The notes below the pieces were generated by a model that did no database searches, was not told the DNA's origin, and was given only the letters and a program-made list of their open reading frames with translations. The translations under genes and the position numbers were made by a program. This document shows positions 1-8,971 of a stretch of 64,000 nucleotides of DNA, one piece after another. The stretch is from Ramlibacter sp. PS4R-6 (GTDB lineage Bacteria > Pseudomonadota > Gammaproteobacteria > Burkholderiales > Burkholderiaceae_C). The stretch is taken from assembly GCF_037572775.1 (NCBI RefSeq), contig NZ_JBBHKA010000001.1:992001-1056000 (forward strand), given 5' to 3'. Positions within the stretch are counted from its first letter, which is position 1. Each line of letters starts with the position of its first letter.

Positions 1-369
1 GACCGAGCCGCGCTTGGTCTCCAGGCGCAGCCGCGGGTCGCCCTTGACGAGCGCCGCGGCGGCGGCCTCGACCACTTCCAGCGGATGCGTGCTGAGCAGC
101 GACAACCTGCCGTCGGCGCCGCGGCGCTCGGCGCCGTGCACGCCGGCGGCCGGCAGCACCAGGGGTTTCAGGAACGCATCGATCTGCGCGATCGGGCGGC
201 CGGAGATCAGGGCGAGCGCACCGCCCAGCCACCCGTGCAGCTGCGCGAGCGTGGCCGACAGTGCGGGCGGGACGATCACCGCTTCGGGCTGCGGCGCGAT
301 GTCCACCAGCGTGCCGTCGAAGTCCAGGAAGACGGCGCAGGACGGGAACAGGATGTCCTCGAAATTCAT
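1..369 (-). CDS. otsB: trehalose-6-phosphate phosphatase, N-terminal part
   Basis: The gene starts at the ATG ending at 369 and runs off the left edge, so only the first 123 residues are visible. They show the HAD-superfamily motif I (LDFDGTL, with Asp16 and Asp18 as nucleophile and acid/base), motif II (ISGRP, Ser56) and the GVHGAERR segment typical of OtsB. The family removes phosphate from trehalose-6-phosphate in the cytoplasm to give trehalose. An otsA partner would be expected to the left but cannot be seen. It is divergent from the TraB gene across about 117 bp. Other HAD phosphatases are possible, but this motif set fits OtsB well. Confidence 0.85.
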   Translation of the reverse strand, partial: MNFEDILFPSCAVFLDFDGTLVDIAPQPEAVIVPPALSATLAQLHGWLGGALALISGRPIAQIDAFLKPLVLPAAGVHGAERRGADGRLSLLSTHPLEVVEAAAAALVKGDPRLRLETKRGSV

Positions 370-486
370 GGTCATCGACCGTAGCAGAGGGCACCGGCCC
401 CCGCCACCTCACGCGAACGCCGAACCGCGTAGGAGCAGGACTACAGCCGCATCGGAAATTCGCGGCAGGCCATGCAGAATGGGCGC

Positions 487-1449
487 ATGGGAATCCTTGC
501 CAGAAGCCTTTGCCTGCTCGCCGCCGCAGCGGCCTCGATGGCGGCGGGCCGCGCCGCCGCCCAGGACGCGGCGTGCGTGCCGCCGCCCGGCATCGCCGAG
601 ATCCAGCAGGCGGTCATCAAGACGCCGCGGCGCGACCGCGGCCTGCTGTGGCGCCTGGAGAAGGACGGCCGCACCTCGTGGCTGTACGGCACGGTCCATG
701 TGGGCCGGCTGGAGTGGGGTGCGCCGGGCCCCACCATCATGAAAGCATTGGCGGCGAGCGACGTGCTCGTGCTCGAGCTGGACCTGACCCAGGCCGGCGA
801 ACAGGCGCCGCGGGTGCCGCCCCTGGATGCGGGCGCGTCGGCGCGGGTGCTGGCCGGTGGCCTGGACGAGCGGCTGAAATCGGCCCTGAAACAGGGGTGC
901 GTTCCCGAAGCCGCGCAGTCCTGGCGGCCCGCGATGCAGGTGGTGATGCTCACGGTGCTCTCCGCCCGTTCCGCAGGATTGCACCCGGAACTGGGCATCG
1001 ACTGGATCCTCACGGCGATGGCGCCGCACATGGGCAAGCGCATCGTGGCGCTGGAAACGGTGGCGGGGCAGATGAAGGCGATGCTGCCCGCCAGCGAGTC
1101 CGAGGAGCGCGAAATGATCGTCGAGGCGATCGACCCCGCCGAGCGGCTGCGCGCACGCGCGCAGCTGGCGCGGATGGTGGCGGCGTGGGAGCGCAGCGAC
1201 GCGGACGACATGGCCGCCTACCCGCAGTGGTGCGACTGCCTGAAGACGGACCTGGACAGGGCCATGATGCGGCGGATGAACGACGACCGGAACCCGGCCA
1301 TGGCCGACAAGATGGCCGCCCTGCACGGCGAGGGCACGCGCTTTTTCGCCGCGGTGGGCGCGCTGCACATGACGGGCCCGCAGTCGCTCGTCACGCTGCT
1401 GCGCGCGCGCGGGTTCGACGTGCAGCGCGTCGCCTTCGATGGAAAGTGA
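487..1449 (+). CDS. TraB/GumN family protein, exported
   Basis: A 320-residue protein with a Sec-type signal peptide (hydrophobic stretch around residues 2-25 ending in AAAQ). The TraB/GumN signature is present: a YGTVH motif near residue 68 and a GALHM motif near residue 290 close to the C-terminus. Related TraB/GumN/TIKI proteins are predicted metal-dependent peptidases of envelope or periplasm, but bacterial substrates are mostly unknown. An in-frame ATG at 472 would add five residues; the ATG at 487 is preferred because the signal peptide then starts with the expected short n-region. The crotonase gene follows 12 bp downstream. Confidence 0.8.
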   Translation: MGILARSLCLLAAAAASMAAGRAAAQDAACVPPPGIAEIQQAVIKTPRRDRGLLWRLEKDGRTSWLYGTVHVGRLEWGAPGPTIMKALAASDVLVLELDLTQAGEQAPRVPPLDAGASARVLAGGLDERLKSALKQGCVPEAAQSWRPAMQVVMLTVLSARSAGLHPELGIDWILTAMAPHMGKRIVALETVAGQMKAMLPASESEEREMIVEAIDPAERLRARAQLARMVAAWERSDADDMAAYPQWCDCLKTDLDRAMMRRMNDDRNPAMADKMAALHGEGTRFFAAVGALHMTGPQSLVTLLRARGFDVQRVAFDGK

Positions 1450-1461
1450 AACGGAACCGAC

Positions 1462-2262
<801 letters not shown>

Positions 2263-2285
2263 GCGGCGGCGATAATCGCGCGGTG

Positions 2286-2642
2286 ATGCAAGCCCTGCGC
2301 CGCGCTTCCTTCCTGGCCCGCCTCGTGCTGGCTTGGTTCGCGCTGTCGCTGGGCGTGGCGATGGCCTCGCCGCTGGTGCAGCCCGCGGAGTTCGAGGTGG
2401 TGTGCACCGGCAAGGGCGCGATGAAGCTCGTGGCCAAGGGCGAGGGCGCGCAAACGCCGGGCTCGCACGCGCTGGAGTGCCAGTTGTGCAGCGGCTCCGC
2501 CGCGCCGCCCCCCATCCACGCCCACGTCGCATTCGCCGCCCCTCTCGCGCACGCCGTGCAGCCGATCCCGGCGGCACGCATCGCTTCGATCCTCGCCGCG
2601 CCCTTGCCCGCGCGCGGCCCGCCCGCTTCCCCGGCTGCTTGA
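2286..2642 (+). CDS. DUF2946-like small exported protein, copper-locus associated
   Basis: A 118-residue protein with an N-terminal hydrophobic segment ending VAMASP (signal peptide or anchor). The mature part has a CQLCSG pair of cysteines near residues 62-66 and several histidines (IHAHVAF, LAHAV), a layout typical of DUF2946-type proteins found next to copper-related TonB receptors. Function of the family is not established; metal binding by the Cys/His residues is an inference. It precedes the TonB receptor by 52 bp, within which there is a perfect hairpin. Start chosen at ATG 2286; the larger open frame upstream only shadows the crotonase gene. Confidence 0.65.
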   Translation: MQALRRASFLARLVLAWFALSLGVAMASPLVQPAEFEVVCTGKGAMKLVAKGEGAQTPGSHALECQLCSGSAAPPPIHAHVAFAAPLAHAVQPIPAARIASILAAPLPARGPPASPAA

Positions 2643-2649
2643 AAGAGCG

Positions 2650-2670
2650 CCGGCCGTTGCACGCGGCCGG
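2650..2670 (+). other. perfect 7-bp hairpin between DUF2946 and TonB receptor genes
   Basis: CCGGCCG (2650-2656) pairs with CGGCCGG (2664-2670) around the loop TTGCACG. There is no T-run after it, so it is not a standard terminator. It lies 25 bp before the receptor start and could modulate its expression or protect a processed mRNA end. Confidence 0.45.
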
Positions 2671-2694
2671 TGGTTTCAACCGTCAGGGGCATCC

Positions 2695-4893
2695 ATGATT
2701 CCCACCCGCCTTGCCGTGGCACTGGCCATGGCCTTTTCGGCCACCTGCGCATGGGCCGACCACCCGCCGCTGCAGAAGGACCTGGGCGTGGTCACCGTCA
2801 CCGGCGGCCAGCCGACGTCGCTGCCCACGCAGATCCCGACCACCGTCGAGAGCATCACGCGCGGGCAGATCGAGCAGGCGATCAACGCGGCCGACAGCGA
2901 AGACGCGCTGAAGTACTTCCCGAGCCTGCTCGTGCGCAAGCGCTACATCGGCGACTACAACCACGCCATCCTTTCCAGCCGCGCCTCGGGCACCGGCAAC
3001 AGCGCGCGCTCGGCCGTGTACGCCGACGGCATCCTGCTGTCGAACTTCCTGGGCAACGGCGTCGGCGGCCTGGCCTTCCCGCCGCGCTGGGGCCTGGTCA
3101 CGCCCGAGGAGATCGACCGCGTCGACGTGATGTACGGCCCGTTCTCTGCAGCCTATCCCGGCAACTCGGTCGGCGCGGTGGTCGACTACGTCACGCGCAT
3201 GCCGACGCGCTTCGAGGCGCATGCGCAAGCGGGCTACTCGTCGCAGCCCTTCGACCTGTACGGCACGCACGCGACGTTCAACGCCTGGCAGGCGTCGGCC
3301 TCGGCCGGCAACCGCGGCGGTGACTGGTCGTGGTTCTTCAACGTCAGCCACACCGACAGCCACGGCCAGCCGCTCACGTTCGCGACGCGGCTCGCATCGG
3401 CGGGCACGGCGCCGGCCGGCGCACTGCCGGGCCGCAACAACGCGAACGTCCCGTGGTACGTCGTGGCCTCCCAGACGGAGTACACGACGCGGCAGGACCA
3501 CCTGAAGGCGAAGCTGGCGTACGACGTCACGCCGGTGCTGCGCGCGACCTATGTGCTCGGCGTGTGGCGCAACGATGCCGAAGGCGTCTCGCACTCCTAC
3601 GTCGCGGCGCCGCTGGTGCTGGCCGACCTGCCGCAGACGCGGGAGAGCCTGCGGCACGCGATGCACGGCTTCACGCTCAAGCAGCACACCCAGGGCGTGT
3701 TCGACTGGGAAGTCGCGGCCAGCCGCTACGACTACAGCAAGGACGGCAAGCGCCAGAACTCGGGCACGCTCGCCGACGGCTCCGGCACGGGCTGGCAGAC
3801 CCTGGCGCTCAAGGGCACCTGGCGCCCGGCCGGTGCACCCCACGTCGTCGACTTCGGCGTGCAGCAGGACAGCTTCCGCCTCGCCTACGTGACATCGGCC
3901 GTGCCGGGCGATTGGACCGCCGCCGCGCCCGCAGCGGTGATCAGCGACGTCGGCGGCCGCACGCACCTGCGCAGCGCGTGGGCCCAGGACGTGTGGTCGC
4001 TGGCTCCCCGCTGGAAGGCCGTGCTCGGCGCGCGCGCCGAAACCTGGACGGCGGACGAAGGGCACACGCTGATCGCGCCGGCCGTGAACACCGCCTGGCC
4101 GAGCCGCAGCGAGTCGCACGTGTCGCCCAAGCTGGCGTTGTCGTGGCAGTGGCTGCCCGACACGGTGGTGAAGGCGTCGACGGGGCGCGCGCTGCGCTTT
4201 CCCACTGTCGCCGAACTCTACGGCGGCACCTCGACGGTCAACTCGCTCTTCATCAACGACCCCAACCTGAAGCCCGAGCGCTCGTGGACGCGCGAGCTGA
4301 GCGTCGAGAAGGACGTGGGCAACGCCGTGCTGCGCGCCACCGCCTTCAGCGAGGACACGCACGACGCGCTGTACTCGCAGGCGCTCTTCGACGCCGCGGC
4401 CAACCGCAACGTCACGCGGGTGCAGAACGTGGGCCTGATCCGCACGCGCGGCATCGAGCTGGCGTACTCCGGCGCCGGTGTCGTCTGGAAGCAGTTGGAC
4501 GTCAACGCAAGCGCCACCTACGCCGACTCGCACATCCGCGAGAACGCGGGCTTCGTCGCCGTGCCGGGCGACACGATCGGCAAGCGCCAGCCCAACATCC
4601 CGCGCCTGCGCGCCGCGGCGCTCGCGAGCTACCGCTGGGACGACGGGTTCTCCACGTCGGTGGGCGCGCGCTACAGCAGCCGCCAGTTCCGCACGCTCGA
4701 CAACAGCGACGTCGACGGCGGCACCTACATGGGCGTGAGCCGCTTCTTCGTCGTCGACCTGCGCGCGCGCTGGCGGATCGACAGGAACTGGACCGCGGCC
4801 ATCGGCATCGACAATATCGGCAACGACACCTACTGGAACTTCCATCCCTACCCGCAGCGCACCTACACCGCGGAACTGAAAGTGGACCTATGA
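2695..4893 (+). CDS. TonB-dependent outer-membrane receptor, probably copper
   Basis: A 732-residue protein with a signal peptide (residues 1-21, ending CAWA). It has a plug domain with VTVTGGQ near residue 32 and the VYADGILL and IDRVDVMYGPFSAAYPGNSVGAVV segments (about residues 105-165), followed by a 22-strand-type barrel containing the ELYGG/LKPERSW block near residues 505-530. TonB-dependent receptors import metal or metal-chelates across the outer membrane. Flanking DUF2946 and YcnI-PCuAC genes point to copper, as for OprC-like receptors, but the ligand is an inference. AGGGG precedes the ATG by six bases. Its stop overlaps the next start (ATGA). Confidence 0.88.
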   Translation: MIPTRLAVALAMAFSATCAWADHPPLQKDLGVVTVTGGQPTSLPTQIPTTVESITRGQIEQAINAADSEDALKYFPSLLVRKRYIGDYNHAILSSRASGTGNSARSAVYADGILLSNFLGNGVGGLAFPPRWGLVTPEEIDRVDVMYGPFSAAYPGNSVGAVVDYVTRMPTRFEAHAQAGYSSQPFDLYGTHATFNAWQASASAGNRGGDWSWFFNVSHTDSHGQPLTFATRLASAGTAPAGALPGRNNANVPWYVVASQTEYTTRQDHLKAKLAYDVTPVLRATYVLGVWRNDAEGVSHSYVAAPLVLADLPQTRESLRHAMHGFTLKQHTQGVFDWEVAASRYDYSKDGKRQNSGTLADGSGTGWQTLALKGTWRPAGAPHVVDFGVQQDSFRLAYVTSAVPGDWTAAAPAAVISDVGGRTHLRSAWAQDVWSLAPRWKAVLGARAETWTADEGHTLIAPAVNTAWPSRSESHVSPKLALSWQWLPDTVVKASTGRALRFPTVAELYGGTSTVNSLFINDPNLKPERSWTRELSVEKDVGNAVLRATAFSEDTHDALYSQALFDAAANRNVTRVQNVGLIRTRGIELAYSGAGVVWKQLDVNASATYADSHIRENAGFVAVPGDTIGKRQPNIPRLRAAALASYRWDDGFSTSVGARYSSRQFRTLDNSDVDGGTYMGVSRFFVVDLRARWRIDRNWTAAIGIDNIGNDTYWNFHPYPQRTYTAELKVDL

Positions 4894-5774
4894 ACAAGAC
4901 CCTCCTCCTGTCCTCCCTGGCCTTCTGCGGCGCCGCGTCCGCGCACGTGGGCATCGATCCGCCCGTCGCTGAAACCGGCGCCCCGTGGAACGGCGTCGTG
5001 CGCATCGGCCACGGCTGCGATGCGGCCGCGACGACCGCAGTCGAACTGAAGCTGCCCGCGGGCGTCACGGCCGTGCGCGCGCAGGCCAAGGCCGGCTGGC
5101 AGGTGGCGCTCACGCCCCAGCAGGTGACGTGGACCGTGGCGCCGGGAACGACGCCCGATGCCAAGGACAAGGGCGACTTCCCGCTCGAGCTGCGCGTCGC
5201 CTCGGCGCCGGCAGCGACGTGGTTGACGGCCGTGCAGCGCTGCGGCGCAACGGCCGTCGAATGGTCGCAAGTGCCGGCGCCAGGCGCGAGCACCGAAGGC
5301 ATGAAGACGCCCGCGGTGCTGCTGCAGGTGATGGCCGCACCCGAAGCGGCGGCCTGGCGCATGCGGCCGGTGGTGGAGAACGCATGGGCCCGCGCCACGC
5401 TGCCGGGCCAGCCCACGGGCGGCGCGTACATGCGGATCACCGCCAAGGAGCCGACCCAGCTGGTGGGCGCGTCGTCACCCGTTGCCGGCAAGGCCGAGGT
5501 GCACGAGATGAAGCTCGAGGGTGACGTGATGCGCATGCGGGCCGCCGGCGCCATCGAGCTTCCCGTGGGCAAGCCCTTCGAGCTCAAGCCCGGCGGCCAT
5601 CACGTGATGCTGCAGGAGCTCAAGCAGCCGCTGGCCGCGGGCAGCACGGTGCCGGTGACGCTGGTGTTCCGCAACGCCCGGGGCGTGGAAAGCCGCACCG
5701 AGCTGCGCGTGCCGGTGACGGCCCAGCCGCCCGGCGGTGCGCCCGCCGGCGGCCACGGAGAGCACAAGCACTGA
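4890..5774 (+). CDS. YcnI-like (DUF1775) and PCuAC copper chaperone fusion
   Basis: A 294-residue periplasmic protein with a signal peptide (MNKTLLLSSLAFCGAASA, then H19 as the first mature residue). Residues 19 to about 150 resemble YcnI/DUF1775, where an N-terminal histidine after cleavage helps bind copper. Residues about 160-275 are a PCuAC domain with the H-E-M segment, a later MRM and the HHVM segment that form the His/Met copper site of that family. The histidine-rich tail (GGHGEHKH) could add metal affinity. The two domains are usually separate neighbouring genes. PCuAC proteins deliver Cu(I), for example to cytochrome oxidase. ATGA overlap with the receptor implies translational coupling. 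Confidence 0.85.
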   Translation: MNKTLLLSSLAFCGAASAHVGIDPPVAETGAPWNGVVRIGHGCDAAATTAVELKLPAGVTAVRAQAKAGWQVALTPQQVTWTVAPGTTPDAKDKGDFPLELRVASAPAATWLTAVQRCGATAVEWSQVPAPGASTEGMKTPAVLLQVMAAPEAAAWRMRPVVENAWARATLPGQPTGGAYMRITAKEPTQLVGASSPVAGKAEVHEMKLEGDVMRMRAAGAIELPVGKPFELKPGGHHVMLQELKQPLAAGSTVPVTLVFRNARGVESRTELRVPVTAQPPGGAPAGGHGEHKH

Positions 5775-5843
5775 GCCACGCCGGGCTCGCCCCGCGCGGG
5801 CCCATGCGTTAAGCTGTGGCCGGAACAGCGCACGGAGGCGGCC

Positions 5844-6536
5844 ATGAGCGACAACACCCCATTCGGCTTCGGCAAGTTCGTCCCCGGTTTCGACTTCCTG
5901 CAGAACATCGCCAAGGGCGCGTCGCAGACGCTGCCCCAGCTGCCCAACCTCTCCAACTGGGTCGCCCCCACGCTCAACGTCGAGGAGCTGGACAAGCGCA
6001 TCGGCGAACTGAAGGCCGTGCACTTCTGGCTGGACCAGAACTCCAAGGCGCTGGGCGCCACCATCCAGGCGCTGGAAGTGCAGAAGATGACCCTGGCGAC
6101 GCTCAAGGGCATGAACTTCAACATGGGCGACGTCGCCAACGCCTTCAAGCTCAAGGCCGCCGACACGGTGCTGGGCGGCGTGCAGAAGATGACGGAGACG
6201 GCCGCCGGTGCGGCGCAGGCCGTGTCGGGCGTCGCCGGCGGCGCGGCCACCAAGGCCAAGGCCGCGCGCAAGAAAGCGAAACCGAAAGCGGCGGAAGCCA
6301 GGGCCGCCGCGAAGCCCGGCGCCAACGGCGTCGTCGACCCCCTGCAGTGGTGGGGCGCGCTCACGCAGCAGTTCCAGCAGATCGCCACCAGCGCGATGAA
6401 GGACGCCGCGACCCAGACGGCGATGGACACGGCCAAGAACATGGCCGCGGGCATGGCCAAGGGCGCGATGAAGTCGGCCGGCGCCGCCGCGAAGAAAGCG
6501 GCGGCCAAACGGCCGGCCAAGAAACACGGGGCGTGA
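5844..6536 (+). CDS. phaM: PhaM-type polyhydroxyalkanoate granule regulator
   Basis: A 230-residue protein. The N-terminal half (NTPFGFGKFVPGFDFLQ, then a helical segment with LDKRIGELKAVHFWLDQN near residues 51-68) matches PhaM. The C-terminal half is rich in Lys and Ala (KAARKKAKPKAAEA, AKKAAAKRPAKK), like histone H1 tails. In Ralstonia PhaM binds PHB synthase and DNA and distributes granules to daughter cells; the same role is inferred here. ACGGAGG lies eight bases before the ATG. The FIST gene starts 7 bp after the stop, so the two may be co-transcribed. Confidence 0.85.
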   Translation: MSDNTPFGFGKFVPGFDFLQNIAKGASQTLPQLPNLSNWVAPTLNVEELDKRIGELKAVHFWLDQNSKALGATIQALEVQKMTLATLKGMNFNMGDVANAFKLKAADTVLGGVQKMTETAAGAAQAVSGVAGGAATKAKAARKKAKPKAAEARAAAKPGANGVVDPLQWWGALTQQFQQIATSAMKDAATQTAMDTAKNMAAGMAKGAMKSAGAAAKKAAAKRPAKKHGA

Positions 6537-6543
6537 GGCGGCC

Positions 6544-7803
6544 GTGAAGCTGTTTCCCTTCGGCCACGCGACGCACCCGAAGTGGCAGATGGCCGCGGGC
6601 CTGGTGCTGGCGCAGGTGCGCGCGCAGATGGCGCTGCCCGACTACGCCGCGTCGCCCACGCTGGCCCTTCTCTACATCACCGACCACTACGTCGACGAAG
6701 CGCAGGAGATCCTCGACCACCTGAGCGCCGAGCTGCCCGAGGTGACCGACTGGGCCGGCACGGTGGGCGTGGGCATCGCCTCGAGCAACGTCGAGTATTT
6801 CGACGAGCCGGCCCTCGGCTTGATGCTCTGCGACCTGCCGTCGCACCAGTACCGCGTGTTCTCCGGCGTCGCGCCGCTGGGCATCGGCGAGGGCATGGGC
6901 TTCGAGCCCTTCACGGCGCTCGTGCATGCCGATGCGCACACGCCCGACGTGGCCGAACTGATCAACGAGATGGCGGGGCGCACCGCGTCGGGCTACCTCT
7001 TCGGCGGGCTGGCTTCGAGCCGCGGGCGCGCGGTGCAGTTCGCGGTCAGCGGCAACGGCAACATCCGCGGCCACGGCGCGGCGGGCGGCGTGTTCTCCGG
7101 CGGCCTGTCGGGCGTGGCTTTCGGCGAGGGCGTGTCGCTCATTTCGCGCGTGACGCAAGGCTGCCAGCCGGTGGCGCCGCAGCGCGTGGTGACGGGCGCG
7201 CAGTCGAACGTCATCACCGAGCTGGATGGCGAGCCGGCGCTGGACGTGCTGCTGAAGGACACCGGCATCTCGCTGGACGAGCCCGAGGAGGCCATGGCGC
7301 AACTGCGGGCGACGCTGGTGGGGCTCACGGCCGAAGGCGCCGACGCCATCGGCCGCACCGGCAGCTTCGGCGCCGACGTCGTCGTGCGCCACATCATCGG
7401 CCTGGACCCGACGCGCCGCGCGGTCGCCGTGGCCGAGCGCGTCAGCACCGGCATGCGCATGGCCTTCTGCCAGCGCAACCCGCAGGCCGCGCGCGCCGAC
7501 CTCGTGCGCATCTGCGCCGAGGTGCGCGAAGAGCTCGAGCCGCAGGAGATGTCGCTGGCCGCTGCTTCCGCGCTCGCCGATTCCGCCACCGACGGCGCGC
7601 CGTCGACCGAGCGGCGCATCGCCGGCGCCATCTACGTCAGCTGCGCCGGGCGCGGCGGCCCGCATTTCGGCGGCCCCAGCGCGGAGCTGCAGATCGTGCG
7701 CCGCGCGCTCGGCGACGTGCCGCTGGTCGGCTTCTTCGCCGGCGGCGAGATCGCGCGCCACCACCTGTACGGCTACACGGGGGTGCTCACTGTCTTCCGT
7801 TAG
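6544..7803 (+). CDS. FIST-domain sensory protein
   Basis: A 419-residue soluble protein with a FIST N domain (residues about 35-235, including GYLFGGLASS and GAAGGVFSGGLSGVA) and a FIST C domain (about 240-410) ending in the characteristic LYGYTGVLTVF. FIST proteins are predicted small-ligand sensors, possibly for amino acids, and are often found fused or adjacent to signalling modules; no output domain is present here. The start is GTG. It sits between phaM and a DUF535 gene, all on one strand. Confidence 0.82.
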   Translation: MKLFPFGHATHPKWQMAAGLVLAQVRAQMALPDYAASPTLALLYITDHYVDEAQEILDHLSAELPEVTDWAGTVGVGIASSNVEYFDEPALGLMLCDLPSHQYRVFSGVAPLGIGEGMGFEPFTALVHADAHTPDVAELINEMAGRTASGYLFGGLASSRGRAVQFAVSGNGNIRGHGAAGGVFSGGLSGVAFGEGVSLISRVTQGCQPVAPQRVVTGAQSNVITELDGEPALDVLLKDTGISLDEPEEAMAQLRATLVGLTAEGADAIGRTGSFGADVVVRHIIGLDPTRRAVAVAERVSTGMRMAFCQRNPQAARADLVRICAEVREELEPQEMSLAAASALADSATDGAPSTERRIAGAIYVSCAGRGGPHFGGPSAELQIVRRALGDVPLVGFFAGGEIARHHLYGYTGVLTVFR

Positions 7804-7921
7804 CCGGTCCTCGCCGCGCGCCGCCCCGCGTGCGCCGCGCCGCGTCCCGAGCCTCTGGCAGGGGCTGCGCTGGGCGTTCGCCGCCGCGTCGCCGGGCGGC
7901 GGCACGTCGCGCTCGCGCCTG

Positions 7922-8971
7922 GTGTGGCGCGCGCTGCGCGCGACCTTGCACGAGGGCAAGGCGCTCAAGCGCTGGATGGCGGTGGTGGTGGAACTGCGCT
8001 CGCGCGAGGTGGTGCGCGACGTCAAGGGCGAGTACCTGCGCGCCGTGCGGCCCTACGTCAACGGCAACACCACGTTCTCCGAGCGCGTGGTGCAGCTGGT
8101 GGACCACATGGACTGGCTGGAGACGGCCTTCCATCCGGCCGCGTTCACGCAGGTCGCGTCGGGCGATTCGCTGGTGCTGGCGGAGCTCACGCCGCCGCGC
8201 GGCCACGACATGATGCGGATCCTGCTGCGGCAGGCGCCGGTGAACAGTCCCGAAGGCGAGATGCTGCTGACGCTGCAGCTGCGCCGCTCGGCGGAGCTGC
8301 AGCACAAGCCGCAGCCGATCGAGGCCGCGGTGCTGGCCTTCAGCCGCTTCCGCATCGACGGTACGCCGTGCCTGGTGATCGGCGGCGTGCGCGGCCAGCG
8401 CGACCCGGTGCAGCGCGTGAGCCCGGTGGAAGTGAGCCACGCGCTGCAGGGATGGAAGGCGCCCGTGTTCCTCGTGCGCGTGGCGCAGGAGCTGGCGCGC
8501 TACTGGAACCTGCGCCTGGTCGGGCTCGACCCAACGGCGCACCGCCTGCACGACTGGAGCTACCGCTGGAGCAGCCGCTACCGCGACGCAGGCGAGAAGA
8601 TCTTCGCCAGCTACCGCGCGCTCTGGGATCACTTCGAGGCGCGCAACGGCCCCGCGGGCTGGGTGATCCTGCCGCTGGAAGCCGACGAGAAGCTCGCGGC
8701 CACGGCGCTGTCGCCCGAGAAGCGCGCGCGCCAGGCGCGGCGCGCCGATTTCTGGATCCGCACGCGCAACGGCCTGCGCGCGGAGTTCCGCAAGCTGCTG
8801 CAGCGGCCCCTGCGCGAGCCGCGCCTGGACCGCATCACGCAGGCGCTCACGCCCTCGGGCAACATCCCGCTGGACGAGTTCGACGTGCCCGAATCGAGCA
8901 GCATGGAAGACGACGATTTCTTCGCGTCGCGCGTGCTCGAGACCGGGCCCGGCAACCTCGACGAGGACTGA
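7922..8971 (+). CDS. VirK/YbjX family (DUF535) protein, true start uncertain
   Basis: Given from the first canonical start in frame, GTG at 7922 (349 residues). The sequence matches DUF535 (VirK/YbjX): an internal LRRSAELQHKPQPIEAAVLAF region, VIGGVRGQRDPV near residues 155-166, and the C-terminal ARYWNLRLVGLDP block. The frame continues open upstream with family-like sequence (SLWQGLRWAF, residues coded from about 7844), so the real protein is probably about 40 residues longer. No ATG, GTG or TTG lies between 7622 and 7922 in this frame; a CTG at 7790, preceded by GGGGG, is one candidate. VirK-type proteins are linked to virulence and envelope stress, with no known biochemistry. Confidence 0.72.
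   Translation: MWRALRATLHEGKALKRWMAVVVELRSREVVRDVKGEYLRAVRPYVNGNTTFSERVVQLVDHMDWLETAFHPAAFTQVASGDSLVLAELTPPRGHDMMRILLRQAPVNSPEGEMLLTLQLRRSAELQHKPQPIEAAVLAFSRFRIDGTPCLVIGGVRGQRDPVQRVSPVEVSHALQGWKAPVFLVRVAQELARYWNLRLVGLDPTAHRLHDWSYRWSSRYRDAGEKIFASYRALWDHFEARNGPAGWVILPLEADEKLAATALSPEKRARQARRADFWIRTRNGLRAEFRKLLQRPLREPRLDRITQALTPSGNIPLDEFDVPESSSMEDDDFFASRVLETGPGNLDED

Noticed and set aside
2683..4845. 720-codon open frame opposite the TonB receptor gene
   Set aside because: Shadow of a real gene with clear receptor motifs; no recognisable domain in the antisense product.
3330..4889. N-terminal extension of the YcnI-PCuAC frame under the receptor gene
   Set aside because: The extension is out-of-frame receptor sequence; the ATG at 4890 gives a signal peptide and an ATGA overlap.
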